A stretch of DNA of 64,000 nt from QHXM01 sp032160705 (lineage in GTDB: Bacteria > Acidobacteriota > Blastocatellia > Pyrinomonadales > Pyrinomonadaceae), in NCBI GenBank assembly GCA_032160705.1, contig JAVHVE010000057.1, positions 124,001 through 188,000 of the forward strand, in the 5' to 3' direction. The notes beneath the pieces were generated by a model. That model was not told the DNA's origin, ran no database searches, and saw nothing but the letters and a program-made list of their open reading frames with translations. Positions 26,388 to 32,625 of this stretch are shown in pieces. The position numbers were made by a program, and so were the translations under genes. Numbering within the stretch: position 1 is the stretch's first letter; every line of letters begins with the position of its first letter.

Positions 26388-27470
26388 CTCCATCCTGCCG
26401 CTTCGGTGTGAGTGGCGAGCGGCGTCCAGCACAAGCTGCGTGCGGTATCCATCCTCGAAATCGGCAGCGCCTTCGATTGTGTTGCGCCCCTCAGAGAGAG
26501 CGGCGACGATGGCGCGCGCGAAAAGCGTAAAGCCGCGCGACCATCCACCCTCGCGCATGCCCGTCGCAAGTATGCCGCGTTCAGTCTCAACGCGCGTCCA
26601 GTCGCCTGCGCCTGTCTCAGCGCGCCAGAGTTCCCCGCTCTCTTCGATCCTCAGCGCACCCTTCGAGCCGAAGATTTCCAGACGATGTTCGGGGCGTCCC
26701 TGCTCAACGACCGAGAGCGAGGCCGTTGCGGTTGCGCCTCTCGTCAAATCACTATCTGCGAAACGCAGGATGAGATTCGCTTCATCATCCGTCGTCACGC
26801 GGCGCATTTCACCTGTGCGCTCGTCTGCGCGCTCCGCGATGTGCGTGGCAAGCCTACAGAAGACCTGCGAGATTTCCGTGCCGAGCAGCCAGCGAAAACC
26901 GTCAACGGCGTGCGAGCCGATAGCGCCGAGCGCGCCGCCGCCACTGCTCTCGTCTGACCACCAGTCCCACTTGCGCTCCGGCGAGACTCTCGAATCGGCA
27001 CGGAAAATTAACCTGGCGTGATGAATGTTGCCGATCTCACGATCACGCAGCAGTGCGCGTGCCTTCAATCTTCCGGGAAGAAAACGCAGCTCGTGGTCTA
27101 TCAACGCGAGCACTCCCTTTTCATCTGCGCGACGGCGCATCGCATCTGCTTCCTCCGCATTCATCGCCATCGGCTTTTCGCACAGCACGGCTTTACCCGC
27201 ATCGAGCGCGGCCAGCGCCATCTCCATGTGCGTCACCGGCGGCGTCACGATGCTGACTAAATCCACGTCGTCGCGCGCGATGACCTCACGCCAATCATCC
27301 GCCACATGCTCAATGTCGAACTCACGCGCCACACGCTCGGCGTTCTCCCGATGCCCGCTCGCAATCGCCACGACGCGCGCTCCTTCACAAGCACGAAAGC
27401 CAGGTATCTGCGTCGTGCGGGCAAAACCTGAACCGATGATGCCGATGCCAATGAAATCTTTTTGGGTCAA
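26373..27470 (-). CDS. Gfo/Idh/MocA-family oxidoreductase
   Basis: The 365-residue product has the NAD(P)-binding Rossmann motif GIGIIGSGFART, then DDVDLVSIVTPPVTHMEMA, the family's CEKP lysine motif (AVLCEKPMAMNAEEAD), and the C-terminal beta-sheet domain (DHELRFLPGRLKARALL, RADSRVSPERKWDWWSDESSGGGALGAIGSHAVD). Such enzymes oxidise or reduce sugar-like alcohols. I placed the start at TTG 27470, with GAGAGG upstream, because the next 16 upstream residues have no family match. The final residues (MESSRQ) and the stop come from a palindromic repeat. It stands upstream of hyuA/hyuB in the same direction and could share a transcript. Confidence 0.9.
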   Translation of the reverse strand: MTQKDFIGIGIIGSGFARTTQIPGFRACEGARVVAIASGHRENAERVAREFDIEHVADDWREVIARDDVDLVSIVTPPVTHMEMALAALDAGKAVLCEKPMAMNAEEADAMRRRADEKGVLALIDHELRFLPGRLKARALLRDREIGNIHHARLIFRADSRVSPERKWDWWSDESSGGGALGAIGSHAVDGFRWLLGTEISQVFCRLATHIAERADERTGEMRRVTTDDEANLILRFADSDLTRGATATASLSVVEQGRPEHRLEIFGSKGALRIEESGELWRAETGAGDWTRVETERGILATGMREGGWSRGFTLFARAIVAALSEGRNTIEGAADFEDGYRTQLVLDAARHSHRSGRMESSRQ

Positions 27471-27504
27471 TTGATGCCTCTCTTTCCAACAGCACAGAAC
27501 AATC

Positions 27505-27532
27505 GAAAGGGCGATCAACGGATCGCCCTTTC
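27505..27532 (-). terminator. Hairpin terminator behind the split tRNA
   Basis: GAAAGGGCGATC and GATCGCCCTTTC form a perfect 12-bp stem with a 4-nt loop, 10 nt past the tRNA 3' end on the minus strand. A T-rich stretch follows on that strand. Confidence 0.65.
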
Positions 27533-27581
27533 ATTCAATGATGCCCTCGCCCTGACTTGAACAGGGAACCAACGGATTATG

Positions 27582-28217
27582 CCTACCAGCTACGCCTTTC
27601 GCCGCCTTTGATGGTGTAATAACTCAAAGTTTGTGGTCTGGACTTTCTCTTCGCTTTACGCGCCTGCCGTTAAGTCTCTACACCTTTCTCGCCTAACGCG
27701 AGACTTGGCTCGGGATTACCTTGTGGTTTTCACCCTTTAGGCTTCCCCGAATTTGACAGGTTCTACAAGCATACCTGAAAACAAAACCGAGCTTTGTTAT
27801 GTGATACACTTGCAACCCACTTCGGAAAATCATATGGAAAGAGCCTGCATCGTTTGCCAAGCAAGTCTTACGGGCCGACAAGCAAAGTTTTGCTCGCTGG
27901 GCTGCAAGAACGCTTGGACTAACAACAAGCATCAGAATTAGATCTCTCAGCAACAGCGTGGACGGCGAAGAAGGCAGCTTCTAATACAAGAAAAAGGAAG
28001 CCGCTGCGAGCGCTGCGGATATATCAAAAATCAAGCTGCGCTGGCCTTTCACCATCTTGACGCGTCAATCAAGTACTTTCCGCTTGACCTTAGAAGTTGC
28101 TCCAATACATCTTGGGAAACACTTCTCAAAGAAGCCCGGAAGTGCCAACTTCTCTGCCTAAACTGTCACGCGGAAATTCATAATCCTGATTTTTCCACTT
28201 AGAGTTTTCAAAGATTG
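27582..28217 (-). ncRNA. Group I intron (IC3-like) in tRNA anticodon loop
   Basis: The 5' exon ends with U and the intron ends with G (27582), as group I splicing demands. Core elements appear in order on the minus strand: P, AATTCGGGGAAGCC (27753-27740); Q, AATCCCGAGCCAAG (27717-27704); R, GTGTAGAGACTTAACGG (27683-27667); S, AAGTCCAGACC (27645-27635). GACTT in R pairs with AAGTC in S, giving P7. The P/Q/R/S set resembles introns of bacterial tRNA genes. Between the 5' splice site and P lies an HNH ORF on the other strand. I could not settle P1 and the internal guide sequence. Confidence 0.88.
27834..28202 (+). pseudogene. HNH homing endonuclease ORF with in-frame amber stop, antisense to the intron
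   Basis: The + strand frame from ATG 27834 encodes a 122-codon protein with a single TAG at 27939-27941 (codon 36). Before it are CIVCQASLTGRQAKFCSLGC (two CxxC-like pairs of a zinc ribbon); after it, in the same frame, come SRCERCGY, AALAFHHLD (the HH of the HNH motif) and CLNCHAEIH. This is a complete small HNH endonuclease apart from the stop. It lies inside the intron and ends 15 nt from the 5' splice junction, but is transcribed in the opposite direction. A point nonsense mutation, or suppression, is possible. Confidence 0.82.
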
Positions 28218-28275
28218 AGTCCGCTGCTCTAACCATTGAGCTACGAGGGCATACGAATTAAGTGCGACGAGAGGG

Positions 28276-28304
28276 ATTATATGGGTCGGCGCGTGTGGTC
28301 GCAA
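28276..28304 (-). promoter_or_regulatory. Sigma-70-like promoter of the split tRNA
   Basis: On the minus strand, TTGCGA (28304-28299) and TATAAT (28281-28276) are separated by exactly 17 nt, and the tRNA starts 25 nt past the -10 box. Confidence 0.7.
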
Positions 28305-28347
28305 GCGGGCGCTGTTGGATGATGGAAAGTTGAAACGATGAGACGAC

Positions 28348-28645
28348 TCAAGGTGATGAATCTGCTTCCTTCTTTTTAAGAAGCGTCATCACCATCGCAA
28401 TTGAGGCGAGGATCAATGCGATGCCGCCGATGCTGGAGATCATCGCCCAGAGGCGACTGCTTTTCGCCGCAGAGAGCGTCTCGTTGCCTGATTGCTCAAG
28501 CTGCTGGCCTTCCTCAATCAATGTGTTCACTTCGGGCGTGCCTTTGACCGTGTCAGATTGGTCGTACAATTGCAAAGCTCTCTGACTGAAGACGCATCCC
28601 TGCGCCTGCCTGCGTGACGGCCAGCACTCTCAAATTTCTCTTCAT
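28348..28645 (-). pseudogene. Small single-pass membrane protein, apparently frameshifted
   Basis: A 75-residue open frame (28575-28348; TTG start only) encodes LYDQSDTVKGTPEVNTLIEEGQQLEQ, then a transmembrane helix (MISSIGGIALILASIAMVM) and a short basic tail. The ATG at 28645, which overlaps the stop of the upstream DinB gene (ATGA), opens a different frame encoding MKRNLRVLAVTQAGAGM, a plausible signal or leader, but stops after about 30 codons. Joining the two frames near 28590-28600 by a 1-nt shift would give one 98-residue protein that is coupled to the DinB gene. I read this as a frameshift or sequencing error; otherwise the short frame uses TTG. Confidence 0.5.
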
Positions 28646-29178
28646 GATGACAGCACGGATTCGGCTTGACGCAAATGCCTCGCTTCATGAATCCCGATGA
28701 AGGCCAGCCATTGATAAAAGTTGAGCGGGCCGAAGGCCGGATGCGGGTAAGTGACGGTTGACAGGTCTGTCGCTTCGATGCGCGGGCGAAGGGCGCGCAA
28801 TTCCTCACGCGAGCGCCGCATCTTGGCGAGCGAACTGGCGAGCGAAGCGTTGCCGCTCGGACGCACAGCTTCCGGCGCGATGTACTTTTCACCGCGCGCG
28901 CTCTCGATAAACTCGTCGAGTGATAAAGGTTTAATCTCGGCAGGCGCATCCGTGACACGCGCGCCCGCACTTTCGGCTTTCGTCAGCATCACGGCCATCA
29001 TCCGCAGCAGCCTGTCTTCTATCAGAGCCAGATGCTCGACAATTTCCGTGGCCGTCCAGGCATTCGGGTCAGGTCGAGCGTTCGCCTGTTCCTCCGTTAA
29101 GCCTTCGACACGGCTGTAGAGTCGCTCGCGCGTCTTGTCTATCTCTTCAATAATCTGGGCGACGCTCGTGTAGGTCAT
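28642..29178 (-). CDS. DinB-superfamily protein
   Basis: A 178-residue protein (ATG 29178; an upstream in-frame start adds 8 residues) with the DinB fold: YTSVAQIIEEIDKTRERLYSRVEGL, then NAWTATEIVEHLALIEDRLL (metal histidine in the second helix) and FIGIHEARHLRQAESVL (two histidines at the end). It is a cytoplasmic four-helix-bundle protein; it may transfer a group to a thiol or bind metal, but the function is not known. Its stop overlaps the ATG of the small membrane gene downstream, which suggests translational coupling. Confidence 0.8.
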   Translation of the reverse strand: MTYTSVAQIIEEIDKTRERLYSRVEGLTEEQANARPDPNAWTATEIVEHLALIEDRLLRMMAVMLTKAESAGARVTDAPAEIKPLSLDEFIESARGEKYIAPEAVRPSGNASLASSLAKMRRSREELRALRPRIEATDLSTVTYPHPAFGPLNFYQWLAFIGIHEARHLRQAESVLSS

Positions 29179-29209
29179 CGGTGATTTCACTCCTCTTATC
29201 AAGAATTTT

Positions 29210-30505
29210 TCAACGCGTCGCCTGGATGCTCAAGCTTAATCTGTGCCATCTTTGAAAAGTAACCACCGGCTCGGTTGAATAAATACGGATGTAGGCCGTC
29301 TGGATGAAAAGAGTTTTATCCTCCGGCCAGATGAGGCGCACAATCGGATTGAATGAAACGGGTGCGCCGCTCGTCTGCGGCGCTGCGGCTGATGCGGCCT
29401 CGCCCGATTTGCCAGCCGTTTTCTCACTCGTCTTATTCTTCGACTCCAGATTCTTTTCGTCGTAATCAGCCGAAGCCTTGAGCAGGGGATCGCGCAGAGG
29501 GATGCTGGCCTGTGTCGGCTCATTGCCGACGGCGTCATAGATTTTCACTTCAGTCTCAAAGCCCGCAGCGACTTTCGAGGAATCGGGCGACCAGACAGGC
29601 CCGGCTTCAGTCAATCCGTCATCGAGCAGACGCTCGCGCCCATCTGTTTCAACGAGACGTGGACGCCCGGCGGGCAGCTTGCTCTCCCTCTCTCGCACTT
29701 CCCACTCGTCTTCACGGCACGCCAGCGCAACGAGCGCGTGATTGTCCGGCGACCAGGCGAGATAAAAATAGATCAGGCCGTTGCGCGTCGTCAGCGGCCT
29801 CATCTCGAAGCCGTCTCGGTTACAGATATAGATTTGTTCCGTGTCGAAGACGGCGACAGGCCCAAACTGAGGAGCAACGGACGGAGCAGGCTGCGGTATG
29901 TCGGGACTTGTTTCCGGGATCATTTCGGGCGGCGTCTGCGGCGTCTGGCTCTTGCGCCCGATGAAAGCGATATAATTGCCGTCAGGCGACCAGGCAACCA
30001 TCGGGGCAAACGCACCCGACAGTTCGGTCGGCGTCAGGTTGCGCAGGAATTTTCCTTCAGCCGAATACATATCAATCCGAAACTCGCCCTCCTGCGTCTC
30101 GCCCGTGTCATAGAGCGCCAGAGCGCGCATGCCATCCGGCGAGACCACCGTGCGTAAGAGACGGTCGTCCTTACGCCGCAGATCAAAGTCGTCTTCAATG
30201 GGTTTGAGTTTCGTTCCTTCCTCGATGCTCGCGCCGGGTGGCGCAGCCGTGTCCGGCGCGAAGCTGTAAGCCAGGCGCGCCGCCCCGACATCACGCAGGG
30301 TATTCGGGCGCGCACTTCCCTTCTCCCCGCTTTGACGGCACGCGGTTGCGACGAGAAGCAAGAGCAGTAGGCAGAAAGTAGTTGGCAGTAGGCAGTGGGC
30401 AGTTGGCAGTACAGAGCAGGCACGAGATGCAGCGTTCGTGCTTTTGCTTTTAACTGCCCGCTGCCCACTGCCTACTGCCAACTGTTTTTTTGACTGACGG
30501 CTCAT
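29210..30505 (-). CDS. PD40-propeller lipoprotein with repeat-derived signal peptide
   Basis: A 431-residue protein from ATG 30505. The N-terminal region (about residues 7-47: QLAVGSGQRAVKSKSTNA...LPTAHCLLPTTFCLL) is the translation of palindromic repeat B3. Its end supplies part of the hydrophobic stretch that precedes the lipobox LVATAC, so the cleaved lipoprotein would start at Cys. The mature protein has PD40-type propeller repeats (VVSPDGMRALALYD, AWSPDGNYIAFIG, AWSPDNHALVALA, VWSPDSSKVAAGF). It is probably an outer-membrane- or inner-membrane-anchored periplasmic scaffold. Another open stretch extends upstream of 30505, but it is antisense-like and not supported. Confidence 0.75.
   Translation of the reverse strand: MSRQSKKQLAVGSGQRAVKSKSTNAASRACSVLPTAHCLLPTTFCLLLLLLVATACRQSGEKGSARPNTLRDVGAARLAYSFAPDTAAPPGASIEEGTKLKPIEDDFDLRRKDDRLLRTVVSPDGMRALALYDTGETQEGEFRIDMYSAEGKFLRNLTPTELSGAFAPMVAWSPDGNYIAFIGRKSQTPQTPPEMIPETSPDIPQPAPSVAPQFGPVAVFDTEQIYICNRDGFEMRPLTTRNGLIYFYLAWSPDNHALVALACREDEWEVRERESKLPAGRPRLVETDGRERLLDDGLTEAGPVWSPDSSKVAAGFETEVKIYDAVGNEPTQASIPLRDPLLKASADYDEKNLESKNKTSEKTAGKSGEAASAAAPQTSGAPVSFNPIVRLIWPEDKTLFIQTAYIRIYSTEPVVTFQRWHRLSLSIQATR
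30363..30486. repeat. Palindromic repeat family B (B3), in a signal peptide
   Basis: CAGTAGG/CAGTTGG arms and the B core GCGTTCGTGCTTTTGCTTTTA. It lies inside the coding sequence of the lipoprotein, in frame, and forms part of its signal sequence. Confidence 0.9.
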
Positions 30506-30584
30506 TTGAAGGGCTGATGATAGGAAGGCGTGCGCGCGATTGTCAACGAGGCGGGGATTGAAGCGGTAGTGGGGTGCACGCAGG

Positions 30585-31628
30585 TTACAATCGAGGGACT
30601 GGATTGCCGTCTGCGTACCGGGGGTGCACGCGGTGGCTGTTCGGTGTGACGGCCTGCACTCGCGGCCTTGTCTTGCGTGGGAGGCTTGGCGGTTCGGCGA
30701 GCTTGAAAGTGCCGGGAATGTCGCCCATGATGTCGTTTCCGAGCGTCGGGTCGAGCACGAGCAGAGCGCGCATGGTGCTGCGCGGGCTAAGATGCGCGTC
30801 GTCGGTTCCATCTTCCTCAACGCAGTTGTGCTCGATGGCGCGCGCCAGCCTGCGCGCCAATGTCTCCCTGCCCGGCGTGCGTGCGATGTAGGCGCGCGCG
30901 ACCATCGCGCCCACCAAATCACAGGTCAACTCTTCAGGACGACGACCCGTAATCCGCATGCCTGTCAGGTTCGCCGCGCGCCGCCCGACGAGGCGGAACA
31001 GAGGATGAAGAGAATCCTCACGACCATCAGCGATGTGTGTCAACTCGTGGGCGAGCACGCTAACCATGCCTTCGTCTGATTGCAAACCCGCGAGAAAAAT
31101 CGTGCCGAAGAAGATCGAGCGCGGACTGCTGAGCATGACCGAGGCATTGTCGCGCAGCTCGACATCGGGCTCGATTTTGTTGACGGCCAGAACGCGCTGG
31201 GTGGCGGCGCGGATTCTCGCTTCTTCGATGTTGTATTCGCTGGAAAGATCGCGGAGCGATGCGACGACCAAATCACGCGCCTGCGACAGCAGACGCTCGG
31301 CACGCCTGAGACCGGCGACGGCATCTGGATGAGCAAGGGGGAGCGAAGGTCGCGTCTGCATCACGTCAATGGGCACGCTCCCCAGCGGATCGCTCGCGCG
31401 TTCCTGGCAGACTGCGCTCATCGCCCGCTCAACGATGTCTGTCTCCCCATCCGGCGTAACTTCGCGCGGCTGGCTGGGCGGCGGGCTGCCACCCTTCCAG
31501 GGACTTTCGTCCTGCGCGAACGCGACCGAAGAATTTGCCGTTGCATTGGCAAAGAGCAGCGCAGCCACTATGACGAGCGCCGCGCTCCTGAACCACCGCC
31601 GGAGATTAACGTACCGAGACTTCATCAC
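30585..31628 (-). CDS. M48-family-like zinc metallopeptidase, exported
   Basis: The 347-residue protein (alternative ATG one codon later) has a signal peptide (VIVAALLFANATANSSVAFA) and a zinc site: HELTH at residues 194-198 and a downstream glutamate in EELTCDLVGAMVARAY, the M48 third-ligand region. The N-terminal half (DLVVASLRDLSSEYNIEEARIRAATQR) precedes the domain, and the C-terminal 60 residues are proline- and arginine-rich. The family includes periplasmic quality-control peptidases such as BepA. A palindromic repeat (A4) lies just upstream. The substrate is unknown. Confidence 0.85.
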   Translation of the reverse strand: MMKSRYVNLRRWFRSAALVIVAALLFANATANSSVAFAQDESPWKGGSPPPSQPREVTPDGETDIVERAMSAVCQERASDPLGSVPIDVMQTRPSLPLAHPDAVAGLRRAERLLSQARDLVVASLRDLSSEYNIEEARIRAATQRVLAVNKIEPDVELRDNASVMLSSPRSIFFGTIFLAGLQSDEGMVSVLAHELTHIADGREDSLHPLFRLVGRRAANLTGMRITGRRPEELTCDLVGAMVARAYIARTPGRETLARRLARAIEHNCVEEDGTDDAHLSPRSTMRALLVLDPTLGNDIMGDIPGTFKLAEPPSLPRKTRPRVQAVTPNSHRVHPRYADGNPVPRL

Positions 31629-31645
31629 GAGAGAAGTATAAACGA

Positions 31646-31763
31646 AGGAGACAGGAGACAGAAGTCAGAATACAGAAGGGATAAGGCGGAGAGCCGCTGT
31701 TACAGATTTTCTTTTCTCTTGTCTCCTGACTTCTGACTTCTGTCTTCTTCTTCTGTCTCCTGC
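31646..31763. repeat. Palindromic repeat family A (A4)
   Basis: Arms of AGGAGACAGAAGTC units flank the core AAGGCGGAGAGCCGCTGTTA. It sits between the metallopeptidase start and the stop of the enoyl-CoA hydratase gene. Confidence 0.9.
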
Positions 31764-31767
31764 TTCG

Positions 31768-32544
31768 TCATCTATTTTTCCAGGTTGGTTTGCGTTTTTG
31801 CATGAAGGCGTTGATGCCCTCGTGCGCGTCTTCGGTCTTCATCAATTCGTTCAAGTATAAATCTTCGACGCGCCGCAAAGCCTCTTCAAAAGAAGCGCCG
31901 CGCGCCAGATCAATCGCACGCTTGGTCGCTTCCAGCGCAGTGGCGGAAAGTTCACGCAATTTGACGAGCAGTTCCTGCGTCTTTTGCCCTAGCTCTGCGT
32001 GGGGTACGACCGCATTGACCAGACCGAGCCGCAAGGCTTCCGTTGCGTCAATCAATTCGCCCGTCAGCATCAACTCGCGCGCTCGCTTGTCGCCGATGAT
32101 GCGCGGCAAGAGCACTGCGGCAACCGGCGGAAAAACTCCGAGCTTGATTTCCGGCTGCCCGAAGCGCGACCTCTCCGATGCAATCACGATGTCGCAGCCC
32201 GCGACAAGTTCGCACCCGCCACCGAGCGCCGCGCCATCAACGATGGCAATAACGGGTTTGCCCACCTGTTCGAGCGCGCGAAAGATTCCATGAAACGAAT
32301 CCAGCATCTGGTAGATGGTCTCTGCGGCGTGCTCTTCGACCGCAACGCCCGCACTGAAAGCGCGTGCGTCAGCCCCGGCCTCGAACACGATGGCCACCAT
32401 CTCGCGCTCCGTTGCGCACTCGTTGATGGCCGCACCTATCTCGCGCATCATCGCGATATTGAAAATGTTGAGCGGCGGACGCGCGAACGTAACTCGCCCG
32501 ACGCGCTCTTCAATGACGAATTTGATATTTTGGTATTTATCCAT
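31768..32544 (-). CDS. Enoyl-CoA hydratase/isomerase (crotonase) family protein
   Basis: The 258-residue protein has the crotonase spiral fold: VTFARPPLNIFN, the oxyanion-hole region FSAGVAVEEH and GAALGGGCELVAGCDIVIAS, and LGLVNAVVP. Both the second oxyanion GGG and the acyl-CoA pocket are present; the catalytic glutamates of classic hydratases are not obvious, and PPLNIFN plus GVAVEEH recalls the cyclohexadiene-carbonyl-CoA hydratase subgroup, which is tentative. It acts on acyl-CoA in the cytoplasm. I chose ATG 32544: the open frame further upstream runs through palindromic repeat D1, which begins only 3 nt before the ATG. Confidence 0.88.
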   Translation of the reverse strand: MDKYQNIKFVIEERVGRVTFARPPLNIFNIAMMREIGAAINECATEREMVAIVFEAGADARAFSAGVAVEEHAAETIYQMLDSFHGIFRALEQVGKPVIAIVDGAALGGGCELVAGCDIVIASERSRFGQPEIKLGVFPPVAAVLLPRIIGDKRARELMLTGELIDATEALRLGLVNAVVPHAELGQKTQELLVKLRELSATALEATKRAIDLARGASFEEALRRVEDLYLNELMKTEDAHEGINAFMQKRKPTWKNR

Positions 32545-32547
32545 AAA

Positions 32548-32625
32548 AACCGTGACAGGTGACAGGTGACAAGTGACAGGAAAGAACAAGGCTTTAATCT
32601 TGTCACCTGTCACTTGTCACGGTTT
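32548..32625. repeat. Palindromic repeat family D (D1)
   Basis: AACCGTGACAGGTGACAGGTG-type left arm (GTGACAG units) and inverse right arm (CACCTGTCACTTGTCACGG) around a core with AACAAGGC. It abuts the start of the crotonase gene and overlaps the stop of the M61 gene by 2 nt. Confidence 0.9.

Larger units (their letters stand above)
27542..28250 (-). tRNA. tRNA with CAU anticodon, split by a group I intron
   Basis: On the minus strand the 5' exon is 28250-28218 (positions 1-33: acceptor GCCCTCG, D-stem GCTC/GAGC, anticodon 5' stem GCGGA and CT), and the 3' exon is 27581-27542 (CATAA, TCCGT, variable loop, T-arm CCCTG-TTCAAGT-CAGGG, acceptor CGAGGGC, A73). All four arms pair, giving a 73-nt tRNA; CCA is not encoded. 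The anticodon is CAT. It has a G1-C72 pair, so it is not the initiator; elongator Met and lysidine-modified Ile2 remain possible. The 636-nt intron enters between U33 and C34. Confidence 0.88.

Noticed and set aside
27542..27780. tmRNA or RNase P RNA in the structured region upstream of the Gfo/Idh gene
   Set aside because: No tag reading frame or P4 motif fits; P, Q, R, S elements plus a complete tRNA 3' half identify a group I intron.
29210..30922. 570-residue reading of the PD40 lipoprotein gene, starting at 30922
   Set aside because: The first 139 residues are rich in W, R and S, overlap the M48 peptidase gene antisense-like, and have no family look; the lipoprotein start at 30505 is preferred.
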